Positions 29,565 through 39,557 of a DNA stretch of 64,000 nt are shown here, in pieces. This DNA comes from Plantibacter elymi (nom. nud.). Lineage in GTDB: Bacteria; Actinomycetota; Actinomycetes; Actinomycetales; Microbacteriaceae. How positions within the stretch are numbered: the stretch's first letter is position 1; every line of letters begins with the position of its first letter. A program made the position numbers and the translations under genes. The DNA lies in the NCBI RefSeq assembly GCF_900177795.1, contig NZ_FXWJ01000002.1, positions 186,001-250,000 on the forward strand, written 5' to 3'. Under the pieces are notes generated by a model. That model saw nothing but the letters and a program-made list of their open reading frames with translations. It was not told the DNA's origin and did not search any database.

Positions 29565-30803
29565 GTGATGCGCGTGACCAGTCCAGAGATCGAACCGTGG
29601 GGTCGTGTCGACGACGACGGCACCGTCTACGTCCGTGAGGCCGACGGTGAACGAGCGGTCGGACAGTACCCCGACGGTTCCAAGGAGGAGGCGCTCGCGT
29701 ACTTCGAGCGCAAGTTCACGGACCTCGCCGGACAGGTGACGCTCCTCGAGCAGCGCGCGAAGCGCGGTGCACCGGCGACGGACGTCGCCAAGGCCGTGAA
29801 GTCGATCACCAAGCAGGTCGAGTCCGCCAACGCGGTCGGCAACCTGCAGGCGCTCCTGACCCGCCTCGCGGCGCTCGACGGCACCGTGAGCGAGCTGACC
29901 GAGGCGCAGAGCCAGGAGACCAAGGCAGCGCTCGAGGAAGCGGCACGTGCGCGTCTCGCGATCGTCGAGGAAGCCGAGCAGCTCGCGCAGCAGGATCCGG
30001 CACGGGTGCAGTGGAAACAGACCTCGGCGCGACTCGACGAACTCTTCGCCGAGTGGCAGCGCCAGCAGCACGACGGTCCGCGTCTCGCGAAGAACGACGC
30101 CAACGACCTCTGGAAGCGGTTCCGGACGGCGCGCGCGACGATCGAGCAGCACCGTCGTGCGTTCTACACGGAGCTGGACTCGGTCCACAAGGAGGCACGC
30201 GCGATCAAGCAGAAGCTCGTCGAGCGCGCTGAGGCCCTCATCGCCAAGGGCGCCGAGGGCATCCCCGCCTACCGCAGCCTGCTCGACGAGTGGAAGGCAT
30301 CCCCGCGTGCCGGGAAGCGCCAGGACGACGCGCTCTGGGCGAAGTTCAAGGCCGCGGGCGACGCGATCTACGGCGCGAAGGCCGAGATCGACGCGCGCGA
30401 CAACGAGGAGTTCCAGGGCAACCTGGACCTGAAGCTCGCGGTGTTGGCGGATGCCGAGCCGATCCTCGCCGACACGAACCGGGACTCGGCGCGCAAGGCG
30501 CTCACCGACATCCAGCGTCGGTGGGACGAGATCGGCAAGGTCCCGCGCGAGCAGGTCCGCGTCGTCGAAGACCGTCTCCGCAAGATCGAGACCCACGTCA
30601 AGCAGCTCGAGGACGAGCACTGGAAGCGCAACAACCCCGAGACGAAGGCGCGCACCGAGGGGCTCGCGAGCCAGCTCGCCGACGCCATCGCCAAGCTCGA
30701 GGACGAGGTCGAGGCGGCACGAGCCTCCGGTGACGCCGATCGGCTCACCGCGGCCATCGAGGCGCTGGATGCACGCAAGGCGTGGCTCGGGGCGATCCGC
30801 TAG
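29565..30803 (+). CDS. DUF349 domain-containing protein
   Basis: 412 aa, acidic-basic, almost wholly helical. Residues about 60-410 contain several DUF349 repeats with the tryptophan pattern VQWKQTSARLDELFAEWQRQ, DLWKRFRTARATIEQHRR, ALWAKFKAAGDAIYGA and RWDEIGKVPREQVRVVEDRL. Long coiled-coil stretches link them. DUF349 proteins are cytoplasmic and poorly characterised. Three in-frame starts lie close together: GTG 29565, ATG 29568 and GTG 29574; MTSPEIEPWG from the last matches the family N-terminus best. It sits next to the stringent-response gene region in Micrococcales. Confidence 0.88.
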   Translation: MMRVTSPEIEPWGRVDDDGTVYVREADGERAVGQYPDGSKEEALAYFERKFTDLAGQVTLLEQRAKRGAPATDVAKAVKSITKQVESANAVGNLQALLTRLAALDGTVSELTEAQSQETKAALEEAARARLAIVEEAEQLAQQDPARVQWKQTSARLDELFAEWQRQQHDGPRLAKNDANDLWKRFRTARATIEQHRRAFYTELDSVHKEARAIKQKLVERAEALIAKGAEGIPAYRSLLDEWKASPRAGKRQDDALWAKFKAAGDAIYGAKAEIDARDNEEFQGNLDLKLAVLADAEPILADTNRDSARKALTDIQRRWDEIGKVPREQVRVVEDRLRKIETHVKQLEDEHWKRNNPETKARTEGLASQLADAIAKLEDEVEAARASGDADRLTAAIEALDARKAWLGAIR

Positions 30804-30854
30804 GCGGATCCGCTCCACCAACCGCGTGACGGTCGCGGTTCTCCACAGATCCGT

Positions 30855-30896
30855 CGACGATCCTCCTGCTGCCGGACGGCTGCAGGAGGATCGTCG
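30855..30896 (+). promoter_or_regulatory. 15-bp perfect hairpin burying the ribosome binding site of the AbiEi-like gene
   Basis: Arms 30855-30869 and 30882-30896 are perfectly complementary, with a 12-base loop that can pair further (GCCG with CGGC). The 3' arm contains AGGAGGA, an excellent Shine-Dalgarno site, and ends one base before the ATG at 30898. The hairpin may close the DUF349 transcript, block translation of the next gene, or do both. Confidence 0.6.
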
Positions 30897-30897
30897 T

Positions 30898-31575
30898 ATG
30901 TCCACGGCACTCCAGACGTCCTCCCCCATCGAGCCAGGCTGCGCGACGGATCCCTCGGCCTCCACGAGCCGCCTCCCCGCCTACCTCCAGCCACCTGAGC
31001 TCTCCGTAGCCGAGCTCGCCGCCGCGCGGCTCGACGGCGAGCTCTTCGCCTTCGAAGACGGCTACTGCAGTGTCGACGAACCCGACACCGTCAGGCTGCG
31101 CGCGGCGGTCCTCGAACGGCTGACCGGGCTGGCCGGCGCGGTCATCGCCGAGACGAGTGCCGCGTGGCTGCATGGCGCGGCACTCGTCGCACCGAGGGTC
31201 CACACGGGCTTCGTGTCGATGGAACGGCGCAGCGCGCGTTCGTCCCGGTTGCGTCTGCGTCAGGTGTCACTCCGCGCCGACGACAGCGAGCGGTGCGGCG
31301 CACTGCGGGTCACGACCCCCACGCGCACGGTCGCGGACCTGGCGCGGCGCACCGGGGCCGACGCGGAGGAGGCCATGACGACGATCCGCAACTACTTCCT
31401 CCTCGGGCTCACGAGCCCTGAGGAGGTCGTCGCATGGGTCCGCTCCGTGCCGCGGGTCCTCGGCGGGACACGGATCGTCCGTGTCGTGTCGAGTGCCACC
31501 GAGGTGATGCTCCCCGGCCTGGAGCCGACCCGGAGTGAACTGGCGTCCTGGTCGCTCCCGCTCAGCCGCCGTTGA
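30898..31575 (+). CDS. AbiEi-antitoxin-like protein, no toxin partner visible
   Basis: 225 aa. The middle region has the pattern seen in AbiEi-family type IV antitoxins: [20 protein letters not shown], then a basic [16 protein letters not shown] strand pair, then [15 protein letters not shown] and a helical tail. There is no AbiEii nucleotidyltransferase gene on either side, so the classic toxin pair is absent. The first 45 residues are Ser/Pro/Ala-rich. ATG at 30898 is preceded by AGGAGGA inside a strong hairpin. Its last 14 bases overlap convergently with the end of the rel gene. It could be a solitary DNA-binding regulator; function is unproven. Confidence 0.75.
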   Translation: MSTALQTSSPIEPGCATDPSASTSRLPAYLQPPELSVAELAAARLDGELFAFEDGYCSVDEPDTVRLRAAVLERLTGLAGAVIAETSAAWLHGAALVAPRVHTGFVSMERRSARSSRLRLRQVSLRADDSERCGALRVTTPTRTVADLARRTGADAEEAMTTIRNYFLLGLTSPEEVVAWVRSVPRVLGGTRIVRVVSSATEVMLPGLEPTRSELASWSLPLSRR

Positions 31576-33817
31576 CCCGGTAGACGTCGTAGACGGTGTC
31601 GATCCGCCGGACCGCGTTCAGGACCCGGTCGAGGTGGGTGGTGTCCCCCATCTCGAACACGAAGCGGCTGATGGCCAGGCGGTCGCTCGACGTGTTCACC
31701 GTCGCCGACAGGATGTTAACGTGGTACTCGGACAGCACCCGCGTCACATCAGACAGCAGTCCAGCTCGATCGAGTGCCTCGACCTGGATCTGGACGAGGA
31801 ACACGCTCTTCGACGACGGAGCCCACTCCACGTCGATCATGCGCTCGGGCTCCTGCAGGAGCCCCTGGACGTTGTGGCAGTCCGAACGGTGGACGGAGAC
31901 GCCGGAGCCTCGCGTGACGAACCCGACGATCTCATCACCCGGCACCGGGGTGCAGCACTTCGCGAGCTTGACCAGGATGTCGGGAGCACCGAGCACGAGG
32001 ACCCCGGAGTCGCTGTTCTGCAGTCGCTCACGGCGGCTCCCGCGGACCGGGACGGTGTACTCGGCGTGCTCGCTGTCGGCGTCCTTCTGGAGGAGCGCGA
32101 CGACCTTCTCGAGCACTGACTGCGTCGAGACGTGGCCCTCGCCGACGGCGGCGTAGAGCGCCGTGACGTCCTCATAGCGCAGTTGCGCCGCGACCTCGGC
32201 GAACGAGTCCTGGTTCATGAGCTTCTGGAGCGGCAGGTTCTGTTTGCGCATCGCCCGCGCGATCGCGTCACGGCCCTGCTCGATGGCCTCGTCGCGTCGC
32301 TCCTTCGTGAACCACTGGCGGATCTTGTTCCGCGCCCGAGGGCTCTTGACGAAGTTCAACCAGTCCTGGCTCGGACCGGAGTCGGGGTTCTTCGAGGTGA
32401 AGACCTCCACCACGTCCCCGGTGTTGAGCGAACTCTCCAGCGGCACGAGCCGCCCGTTGACCCGGGCGCCCATCGTCCGGTGGCCGACCTCCGTGTGGAC
32501 GGCGTAGGCGAAGTCCACCGGCGTCGCGCCGGCGGGCAGGCCGACGACACGCCCCTTCGGGGTGAAGACGTAGACCTCCTTCGCACCGATCTCGAACCGC
32601 AACGAGTCGAGGAACTCCCCCGGGTCCGCTGTCTCCGCCTGCCAGTCGGAGATGTGCGCGAGCCAGGCCATCGAGCTGTCGGGCTCGGCGGAGGACGCGG
32701 TCTTCCCGCTGTTGATCCGCTCCTTGTACTTCCAGTGCGCGGCGACACCGAACTCGGCCCGCTGGTGCATCTCGTTCGTGCGGATCTGGATCTCGACGGG
32801 CTTCCCGCCCGGTCCGACGACGGTGGTGTGCAGCGACTGGTACAGGTTGAACTTCGGCGTGGCGATGTAGTCCTTGAAGCGCCCTGGGACGGGGGTCCAC
32901 CGTGCGTGGATCGACCCGAGGACCGCGTAGCAGTCGCGCAGTGAGTTGACGAGGACACGGATGCCGACGAGGTCGTAGATGTCGTCGAACTCGCGGCCGC
33001 GGACGACCATCTTCTGGTAGATCGAGTAGTACTGCTTCGGGCGACCGGCGACCTTGCCACGGATCTTCTGCGCCTTGAGATCCTCGTTCACCGCGTCGAT
33101 GACGTGCTGCACGTACTCCTCGCGCTGCGGTGTCCGCTGCTTGACGAGCGATTCGATCTCGGCGTAGAGCTTCGGGTACAACACGGCGAAGGACAGGTCT
33201 TCGAGTTCCCACTTGATCGCCTGGATCCCGAGGCGGTGCGCGAGCGGCGCATAGATCTCGAGGGTCTCCGTGGCCTTCTTCGCCGCCTTCTCGGCCGGGA
33301 CGAATCCCCAGGTCCGGGCGTTGTGCAGCCGGTCGGCGAGCTTGATGATGAGGACACGGATGTCCTTCGACATCGCGACGATCATCTTCCGGACCGTTTC
33401 GGCCTGCGCGCTGTCGCCGTACTTGACCTTGTCGAGCTTCGTGACGCCGTCGACGAGCATGGCGACCTCGTCGCCGAAGTCCGCGTGGAGTTGGTCGAGG
33501 GAGTAGTCGGTGTCCTCGACGGTGTCGTGGAGGAGGGCGGCGACGATCGTCTTCGGTCCGATGCCGAGGTCGGCCAGGATCTGGGAGACGGCGACCGGGT
33601 GCGTGATGTACGGCTCGCCGCTCTGGCGCTTCTGGCCGGAGTGGGCCCGCTCGGCGACCGTGTACGCACGTTCGATGAGCGCCAGGTCGGCCTTGGGATG
33701 GTGCTGCCGCACCGTCCGCATCAGGGTGTCGACGGCGCCGGCCGGTTGCGCCTTCGAGAAGATCCGTGGGACGAGACGGCGCAGGGAGGCCGTCGAGGAT
33801 GTCGTGGTGTCCGCCAT
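31562..33817 (-). CDS. rel: Bifunctional (p)ppGpp synthetase/hydrolase (Rel/RSH)
   Basis: 751 aa with all RSH domains. The hydrolase HD domain has [12 protein letters not shown] and [14 protein letters not shown] with H97-D98. The synthetase domain includes [24 protein letters not shown] domain ([20 protein letters not shown]), a zinc/helical region with [17 protein letters not shown], and a C-terminal ACT domain ([20 protein letters not shown]) follow. It sets alarmone levels in response to amino-acid starvation. Both hydrolase and synthetase motifs look intact. ATG at 33817. It follows secF by 48 bases. Confidence 0.98.
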   Translation of the reverse strand: MADTTTSSTASLRRLVPRIFSKAQPAGAVDTLMRTVRQHHPKADLALIERAYTVAERAHSGQKRQSGEPYITHPVAVSQILADLGIGPKTIVAALLHDTVEDTDYSLDQLHADFGDEVAMLVDGVTKLDKVKYGDSAQAETVRKMIVAMSKDIRVLIIKLADRLHNARTWGFVPAEKAAKKATETLEIYAPLAHRLGIQAIKWELEDLSFAVLYPKLYAEIESLVKQRTPQREEYVQHVIDAVNEDLKAQKIRGKVAGRPKQYYSIYQKMVVRGREFDDIYDLVGIRVLVNSLRDCYAVLGSIHARWTPVPGRFKDYIATPKFNLYQSLHTTVVGPGGKPVEIQIRTNEMHQRAEFGVAAHWKYKERINSGKTASSAEPDSSMAWLAHISDWQAETADPGEFLDSLRFEIGAKEVYVFTPKGRVVGLPAGATPVDFAYAVHTEVGHRTMGARVNGRLVPLESSLNTGDVVEVFTSKNPDSGPSQDWLNFVKSPRARNKIRQWFTKERRDEAIEQGRDAIARAMRKQNLPLQKLMNQDSFAEVAAQLRYEDVTALYAAVGEGHVSTQSVLEKVVALLQKDADSEHAEYTVPVRGSRRERLQNSDSGVLVLGAPDILVKLAKCCTPVPGDEIVGFVTRGSGVSVHRSDCHNVQGLLQEPERMIDVEWAPSSKSVFLVQIQVEALDRAGLLSDVTRVLSEYHVNILSATVNTSSDRLAISRFVFEMGDTTHLDRVLNAVRRIDTVYDVYRVNGG

Positions 33818-33865
33818 CTCAGGCCTCCCTGCGCTCGTGCACGCGGTTGTCGGTCGCTGTCAGGG

Positions 33866-34906
33866 TCAACGCGCCAGCGGCGCGTCTGCTTCCGTGCGTT
33901 CGCCCTCGGCGTCATCCGAGGTCTGAGCGCGCTCGCGCGCCTGCAGCACGCGCTTGTCGTGCTTGGCGATGCGGGGCTCGTTGTGCCGGAAGTTCGCGTA
34001 CAGCGGTGCGGCGACGAAGATCGTCGAGTACGTGCCGACGAGGATACCGACGAGCAGCGCGAGCGAGATGTCGCGCAGCGTGTCGGCACCGAGGACGAAG
34101 GCACCGAAGAACAGGATCGCCGCGACCGGGAGGGCTGCCACCACGCCGGTGTTGATCGAGCGCACCAGGGTCTGGTTCACCGCGAGGTTGACCGACTCCC
34201 CGAACGTCCGGGCCGCGCCGTCGGCGTCGAGCGTCGTGTTCTCGCGGATCTTGTCGAATACCACGACGGTGTCGTACAGCGAGAACCCGAGGATGGTGAG
34301 GAAGCCGATCATGGCGGCCGGCGTGATCTCCCAGCCCGTCGCGGCGTAGACACCGGCCGTGATGATGAGGTCGTGCATGAGGGAGAGCAGCGCGGCCGCG
34401 GACATCTTCCAGGTGCGGAAGTACAGGGCCATGAGGATCGCCGCGAGCACGAGGAACACGATGAGGCCGACGATCGCCTGCTTGGAGACGTCTTGACCCC
34501 ATGATGGGCCGATGAACGAACTCGTGATGTCGGACTGTTCGACGCCATAGGCCTCGGCCAAGGCTGCCGACACCTGCTGGGTGACCTTGTCGTTCTTCAG
34601 CTGGTCGGTCTGCACGCGGACCGAGTTGCCGCCCACGACGGTCACGTGGGTGGTCGCGCCGCTGACGACGGACGCGACCGCGTCTTCGGCCAGCGTCTGA
34701 TCGGTGCTCTTGACGTCGGCGATCTGGAACTGCGAACCACCGCGGAACTCGATGCCGAAGTTGAATCCGCCCTTGACGACCGGGATCAACACCGAGAGGA
34801 CGACCGCGATGATGGCGATCGTGTACCAGATCTTGCGCTTGCCGACGAAGTCGTAGGAGCGCTTCCCGGTGTAGAGCTCGTTTCCGAACCGTGCGAACGC
34901 ACCCAT
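33866..34906 (-). CDS. secF: Protein translocase subunit SecF
   Basis: 346 aa. SecF with SecD uses the proton motive force to help pull preproteins through SecYEG. The first membrane helix is followed by the extracytoplasmic FNFGIEFRGGSQFQIADV. Five more helices follow, including LTILGFSLYDTVVVFDKIRE, the conserved family signature. The C-terminal ~35 residues are charged and cytoplasmic. ATG at 34906 shares a base with the secD stop (TGATG). Confidence 0.97.
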   Translation of the reverse strand: MGAFARFGNELYTGKRSYDFVGKRKIWYTIAIIAVVLSVLIPVVKGGFNFGIEFRGGSQFQIADVKSTDQTLAEDAVASVVSGATTHVTVVGGNSVRVQTDQLKNDKVTQQVSAALAEAYGVEQSDITSSFIGPSWGQDVSKQAIVGLIVFLVLAAILMALYFRTWKMSAAALLSLMHDLIITAGVYAATGWEITPAAMIGFLTILGFSLYDTVVVFDKIRENTTLDADGAARTFGESVNLAVNQTLVRSINTGVVAALPVAAILFFGAFVLGADTLRDISLALLVGILVGTYSTIFVAAPLYANFRHNEPRIAKHDKRVLQARERAQTSDDAEGERTEADAPLAR

Positions 34907-36657
34907 CAGGAGTCCTTCCCATCGGTCGGCAGATCGTCTGCTCTGGTGTCGGAGCCGCCTCCGACGAGGGCCGCCTGCTTGCGCTCGGCGATCGTCTGGC
35001 GCTTGGCCGCCTCGCGGCTGCTGGACGCGGCCTTGGCGCCGGGTACCGAGACGGGCTTCCGGAACTCTGCACGACCGCGGTAGATGGCGCCCAGCGCCGA
35101 CGGGTCGAGACCGGTGAACGGCTTGCCGCTGTTGAAGAGCTTCGTCTGGCCGAGGAGCTGCATCATCGGGTGCGTGAACAGGAGCACGACGATGACGTCG
35201 ATGATCGTGGTCACGCCGAGGGTGAGGGCGAAGCCGCGGACGTTGCCGATCGCGAGGACGTACAGCACCACGGCGGACAGGAGGTTGACACCCTTCGCCG
35301 CGTAGATGGTGCGCTTGGCGCGCTTCCAGCCGGCTTCGACGGCGGACTCCAGACCGCGGCCGTCGCGGAGTTCGTCCTTGATGCGTTCGAAGTACACGAT
35401 GAACGAGTCCGCGGTGAAACCGATGGCGACGATGAGGCCCGCTATCCCGGCGAGGGAGAGCCGGAAGCCCTGACGCCAGGACATCAGCAGGATCACCACA
35501 TACGTGAGCACCGCGGCCGCGACGAGCGAGGCGATGGTCACGGTGCCGAGGAGCCGGTACTGGAACAGCGTGTAGATGACGACCAGGATGAGCCCGATGA
35601 GACCGGCGATGAGGCCGCTCTCCAGCTGCGTCGAACCGAGGGTCGCCGAGATGGTGTCCTGGCTCTGCACGACGAAGCTGATCGGCAGGGCGCCGAACTT
35701 GAGCTGGTCGGCGAGGGTCTTGGCGGACTCCTCGGTGAACGAGCCGCTGATCTCCGGCTTGCCGTCCGAGATGACGGCGAGCGACTGCGGTGCGGAGATG
35801 ACGTTGCCGTCGAGCACGATCGCGAACTGGTTCTGCGGGCTCTGCAGCGAGGTCAGGCGGCCGGTGACGTCGGCGAAGAGCGCGGTGCCCTTCTCGTTGA
35901 ACACCGGGTACACCGCCCACTCGCCCGTGCTGGCACCCGACGACGTCGTCTTGATGCCGGCGCTCGCGTCGGACAGGTCTTCTCCGGACACCTCGACCGG
36001 GCCGAGGACGTACTTGAAGGTGCCGTCGACGTCGCACGTGATGAGTGGGTCGGCAGCGGGCGCTGCGGTGGCGTCGAGCGAGTCCGCGTTCGCGGCGCAG
36101 TCGTAGGCCTGGAAGGCGGCGTACAGCGCCGGCGTCACCTGCGACAGGTCGCTCGCGTTCGTCGGTGAGGCGGTGGGCGTGCTCTCGAGGCCCGGATCCG
36201 GCGTCGGATACGGGGTCGAGGCACCGTCTTCACCGATGAAGGTGTTGGACGGCTGACCGGGGGTCAGCTGCTGCGAGGTGAGGACCGGACGGAACTCGAG
36301 CTTCGCGGAGCTCTCGATTCGGTTCAGCGTCGCTTCGTCGGGGGTGCCAGGGATCGAGACGACGACGTTCTGACCCTGCGTCGTGATCTCAGCCTCCGAG
36401 ACGCCGGAAGCGTCGACGCGCTGGCGGATGATGGCCACGGCCTGGTTCAGCTGCTCGTTGGAGACCGTCTGGCCGGACTCCAGCTTCGGCGCGAGGATGA
36501 TCTGGGTGCCGCCCTCGAGGTCGAGGGCCAGCTTGGGCGCCCAAGAGCTGTTCCCCCAGAGGACCCCGGCCGCGTTGATCGCGAACAAACCGATGAGGAT
36601 TACGCCAAGCCAGGTGAGCGAACGCCACGCTTTCTTGACCGGAGTCGACTTTGCCAA
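34906..36657 (-). CDS. secD: Protein translocase subunit SecD
   Basis: 583 aa. One N-terminal membrane helix is followed by a large P1 domain (ALDLEGGTQIILAPKLESGQ is the first motif) and five more helices. The GFALTLGVTTIIDVIVVLLF and RIKDELRDGRGLESAVEAGW signatures are present. An Asp/Thr/Pro-rich insertion (about residues 150-180) is unlike E. coli. The only plausible start is TTG at 36657, giving LAKSTPVKKAWRSLTWLGV; the upstream ribosome binding site is weak. yajC precedes it by 64 bases. Confidence 0.97.
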   Translation of the reverse strand: MAKSTPVKKAWRSLTWLGVILIGLFAINAAGVLWGNSSWAPKLALDLEGGTQIILAPKLESGQTVSNEQLNQAVAIIRQRVDASGVSEAEITTQGQNVVVSIPGTPDEATLNRIESSAKLEFRPVLTSQQLTPGQPSNTFIGEDGASTPYPTPDPGLESTPTASPTNASDLSQVTPALYAAFQAYDCAANADSLDATAAPAADPLITCDVDGTFKYVLGPVEVSGEDLSDASAGIKTTSSGASTGEWAVYPVFNEKGTALFADVTGRLTSLQSPQNQFAIVLDGNVISAPQSLAVISDGKPEISGSFTEESAKTLADQLKFGALPISFVVQSQDTISATLGSTQLESGLIAGLIGLILVVIYTLFQYRLLGTVTIASLVAAAVLTYVVILLMSWRQGFRLSLAGIAGLIVAIGFTADSFIVYFERIKDELRDGRGLESAVEAGWKRAKRTIYAAKGVNLLSAVVLYVLAIGNVRGFALTLGVTTIIDVIVVLLFTHPMMQLLGQTKLFNSGKPFTGLDPSALGAIYRGRAEFRKPVSVPGAKAASSSREAAKRQTIAERKQAALVGGGSDTRADDLPTDGKDS

Positions 36658-36681
36658 ACTCGGAACTCAGCTTTCTCTGCC

Positions 36682-36705
36682 GGCGGTGGCACGACGGCCA
36701 CCGCC
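36682..36705. promoter_or_regulatory. Intra-operon hairpin between yajC and secD
   Basis: GGCGGTGGC (36682-36690) and GCCACCGCC (36697-36705) form a 9-bp stem with a six-base loop, about 25 bases from the secD start. It may be a partial terminator or a stabiliser that adjusts the yajC to secDF ratio. No T-run follows. Confidence 0.4.
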
Positions 36706-36721
36706 CGGGAAGGGGTTGGGA

Positions 36722-37114
36722 CTAGTCGTCGCTCTTCTGCGGCTTCGAGGTGTCCTCGACGCGCTGGCCGAATTCGGGCTTGGAGAGGTCGAGCGAGGAG
36801 GCGTCGTCGGGGATCGACTCGACGACGGGAGCCTCTTCCGCGGTCTCGGCGACCGTCGGGGCGACGACCGCACCTGCGTAGCGGGGGTCGATGGTGACGA
36901 TGACGCCGGGAGCGATCTCGACATCGGCCTTGCGCGAGTCGCGGTCCATCGAGATGAGCGTGCCGTAGACACCGAAGCCGGTGAGCACCTCGGCACCGGG
37001 GACGAGCTTCTGCTCCGTCACCGCGGCTTGCTTCTTCCGCTTGTTGTTGCTCACCATCATGAACACGATCATGACGCCGGCGAGGCCGAACAGGACGAGG
37101 GTCATTGCATCCAC
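36722..37114 (-). CDS. yajC: Preprotein translocase subunit YajC
   Basis: 130 aa. A single membrane helix (LVLFGLAGVMIVFMMVSN, residues about 6-23) is followed by a cytoplasmic basic NNKRKKQAAV and the family motif LVPGAEVLTGFGVYGTLISM. The acidic tail of about 45 residues is longer than in E. coli. YajC associates with SecDF. GTG at 37114 or ATG at 37105 could start it. It lies between ruvB and secD as usual. Confidence 0.95.
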   Translation of the reverse strand: MDAMTLVLFGLAGVMIVFMMVSNNKRKKQAAVTEQKLVPGAEVLTGFGVYGTLISMDRDSRKADVEIAPGVIVTIDPRYAGAVVAPTVAETAEEAPVVESIPDDASSLDLSKPEFGQRVEDTSKPQKSDD

Positions 37115-37177
37115 GATGGGAACCTTCCAGAGGAGATTGAGGGCGGGAGACGTTGGGAACGCACCGCCAAAGGGAAA

Positions 37178-38209
37178 TTATAGGCCATCGAGGGTCGCGC
37201 CATGCTGAGAAGGTGTTCGGCCGAAGTGCCGCCAGGCGGCCGGGGTCGCCACGCGGCCCCGTGGCGTGCGCGTGATGAGGCCGATCCGGACGAGGAACGG
37301 CTCGACGACGGACTCGATCGTCTCCGCTTCCTCGCCGACCGAGACCGCGAGTGTGCTGAGCCCGACCGGGCCTCCGGCGAAGCGGTCGAGCATGCCCTCC
37401 ATGACTGATCGGTCGAGTCGGTCGAGACCGAGGGCGTCGACGTCGTAGAGCTCGAGCGCGGCCTGGACGGTCTCCAGGTCGGCGCGGCCACCGTGCACGA
37501 GCGCGTAGTCCCTGACACGTCGGAGGAGTCGGTTGGCGATGCGCGGCGTACCCCGACAGCGTCCGGCGATCTCCGCGACGGCCCGACCGTCGATGTCGAG
37601 CCCGAGCATGTCGGCGGTGCGATGCAGTACCTGCTGCAGTTCCGGCTCGTCGTAGAACTCGAGGTGGGCGGTGAACCCGAAGCGGTCGCGGAGCGGGTTC
37701 GGTAGCAGACCGGAGCGGGTGGTCGCTCCGACCAGGGTGAACGGTGCCAGCTCGAGCGGGATGCTCGTCGCGCCGGCACCCTTGCCCACCATGATGTCGA
37801 TGCGGAAGTCCTCCATGGCGAGGTACAGCATCTCCTCGGCAGGGCGGGCCATGCGGTGGATCTCGTCGATGAAGAGGACCTCACCCGGGGTCAGCGACGA
37901 CAGGACCGCGGCGAGGTCGCCGGCGTGCTGGATGGCCGGACCGCTCGTGAGCCGGAGCGGCTTCCCGGTCTCGTGCGCCACGATCATCGCGAGGGTCGTC
38001 TTGCCGAGTCCAGGAGGGCCGGCCAGCAGGATGTGGTCGGGCGTGCGGTTCTGCATCCCGGCGGCAGTGATCAGGAGCTGCAACTGACCGCGGGCCTTGG
38101 ACTGACCGACGAACTCGGAGAGCGACCGCGGACGGAGCGCCCCTTCGAACGCCAGTTCCGCGTCGGACTCCGCAGCTGGATTGGTGAGGTCTTCCGGAGC
38201 GTCCGTCAC
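37178..38209 (-). CDS. ruvB: Holliday junction branch migration ATPase RuvB
   Basis: 343 aa. A AAA+ motor that drives branch migration with RuvA. Walker [10 protein letters not shown] at about 64-72, Walker [11 protein letters not shown], sensor 1 VGATTRSG, the arginine-finger region NPLRDRFGF and a C-terminal winged helix ([18 protein letters not shown]). GTG start at 38209 overlaps the ruvA stop (GTGA). Part of ruvC-ruvA-ruvB. Confidence 0.98.
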   Translation of the reverse strand: MTDAPEDLTNPAAESDAELAFEGALRPRSLSEFVGQSKARGQLQLLITAAGMQNRTPDHILLAGPPGLGKTTLAMIVAHETGKPLRLTSGPAIQHAGDLAAVLSSLTPGEVLFIDEIHRMARPAEEMLYLAMEDFRIDIMVGKGAGATSIPLELAPFTLVGATTRSGLLPNPLRDRFGFTAHLEFYDEPELQQVLHRTADMLGLDIDGRAVAEIAGRCRGTPRIANRLLRRVRDYALVHGGRADLETVQAALELYDVDALGLDRLDRSVMEGMLDRFAGGPVGLSTLAVSVGEEAETIESVVEPFLVRIGLITRTPRGRVATPAAWRHFGRTPSQHGATLDGL

Positions 38210-38832
38210 GAGGTACGGCCTCCGGCGTGCGCCGGGCCGAGTCTGCCGAGGGCCAGGCGGATGAGCGACGGCACGGTCGAGAGGTCGTCCGCACTTGCGG
38301 AGGCGGAGGCCTCCACGACCGCCTGCGTCGCCGTCTTCTCGGGCCAACCGAGCCCGATGAGCGCCGTCACGACCTGATCGGCGATCGCGGCCGCGTTCAC
38401 GGTGGTCGCCGGAGCTTCAGGCGTGGTCCTCGTGACGCGGAGCTTGCCGGCGAGCGAGACGGTGATGAGCTTCGCCGTCTTCGGCCCGATCCCGGAGACC
38501 TTCCGGAACGGGGCGTCGTCGTCCGCGGAGATGGCGGCGGCGATCTGCTCCGGCGTCAACGCCTCCAGGACGCCGAGAGCCGACTTCGGGCCGACCCCGG
38601 TGACGCTCACCAGGAGTTCGAACACGGACAGCTCCTCAGCGGATCGGAACCCGAACAAGGAGAGTGAGTCCTCCCGCACGATCAGTGTCGTCGAGAGGAG
38701 TGCTTCGGTGCCGACCCGGAGGGAGAGGGCATGGGCCGGCGTCACCTGGACGGCGAATCCGACGCCGCCCACCTCGATCACGACGAGGTTGCCGACCGCG
38801 CTCAGGACGGTGCCGCGGAGGGAGGAGATCAT
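38206..38832 (-). CDS. ruvA: Holliday junction DNA helicase subunit RuvA
   Basis: 208 aa. The OB-fold domain ([20 protein letters not shown]) is followed by a helix-hairpin-helix domain ([20 protein letters not shown] and the [20 protein letters not shown] hairpin) and the C-terminal RuvB-binding helices. It recognises four-way junctions as a tetramer. ATG at 38832 overlaps the ruvC stop (ATGA). Confidence 0.98.
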   Translation of the reverse strand: MISSLRGTVLSAVGNLVVIEVGGVGFAVQVTPAHALSLRVGTEALLSTTLIVREDSLSLFGFRSAEELSVFELLVSVTGVGPKSALGVLEALTPEQIAAAISADDDAPFRKVSGIGPKTAKLITVSLAGKLRVTRTTPEAPATTVNAAAIADQVVTALIGLGWPEKTATQAVVEASASASADDLSTVPSLIRLALGRLGPAHAGGRTS

Positions 38833-39461
38833 GCTTCCAGCCTAGGGCTCCGCGCTGCCCGGGCCCGGACGGCCGCCTCGCGCGTTCCGCCGCCGCGTTC
38901 CGCCGCCGCCCAGGCACGCTGGGCGGGGGTGAGTGCTCCACTCCCCTGCGGCGGTGCGCCGACGGGTGTCGCCGCAGTCGACACGACGGGTCGCCAGGCG
39001 TGGCAGATCGCGAGCGCGAGCGCATCGGCGGCGTCAGCGGGCTTCGGGAGTTCGTCGAGACCGAGGATCCGCGCGACCATGGTCTGCACCTGGAGCTTGT
39101 CCGCCCGGCCGTATCCGGTCACCGCGGCTTTGACCTCGCTCGGGGTGTGCAGGCCGACGGGGATCCCGTTCGCGGCCGCAGCGTGCAGGGCGAGCCCACT
39201 CGCCTGAGCCGTGCCCATGACCGTCCGGACGTTGTGTTGCGCGAACACCCGCTCGACGGCCATCGCGGTCGGTGAGGTGCGCTCGATCGCCTCGGCGATG
39301 CCCTGCGCGATCATGAGGAGTCGCTGCTCGAGTGGGGCGTGCGCGTCCGTCCGGATGACGCCGTACTCGACCATCGTGGCCTGCCGTCCCGGCAGGACGT
39401 CGACGACCCCCACCCCGCATCGGGTCAGGCCGGGATCGATGCCGAGGACGCGCAGAGTCAT
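38829..39461 (-). CDS. ruvC: Holliday junction resolvase RuvC
   Basis: 210 aa. RuvC cuts Holliday junctions symmetrically. [17 protein letters not shown] carries the first catalytic Asp (about D9), [20 protein letters not shown] the Glu, and [17 protein letters not shown] the last two Asp residues. The C-terminal ~40 residues are Ala/Arg-rich and extend beyond the usual core. ATG at 39461. First gene of ruvCAB, with a 96-base gap after yebC. Confidence 0.98.
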   Translation of the reverse strand: MTLRVLGIDPGLTRCGVGVVDVLPGRQATMVEYGVIRTDAHAPLEQRLLMIAQGIAEAIERTSPTAMAVERVFAQHNVRTVMGTAQASGLALHAAAANGIPVGLHTPSEVKAAVTGYGRADKLQVQTMVARILGLDELPKPADAADALALAICHAWRPVVSTAATPVGAPPQGSGALTPAQRAWAAAERGGGTREAAVRARAARSPRLEA

Positions 39462-39493
39462 GTTCCGACCCTAGGCGCGGGCGATGCGCCGAG

Positions 39494-39513
39494 CACTCCG
39501 CGAGGGCGGAGTG
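39494..39513 (-). terminator. Small hairpin downstream of yebC
   Basis: CACTCCGC (39494-39501) and GCGGAGTG (39506-39513) form an 8-bp stem with a four-base loop in the gap between yebC and ruvC. There is no T-run; it could be a weak terminator. Confidence 0.35.
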
Positions 39514-39557
39514 TCGTACATCCGTTCGAACGATCTTCGCCCGGCGCGGGTGCCGGA

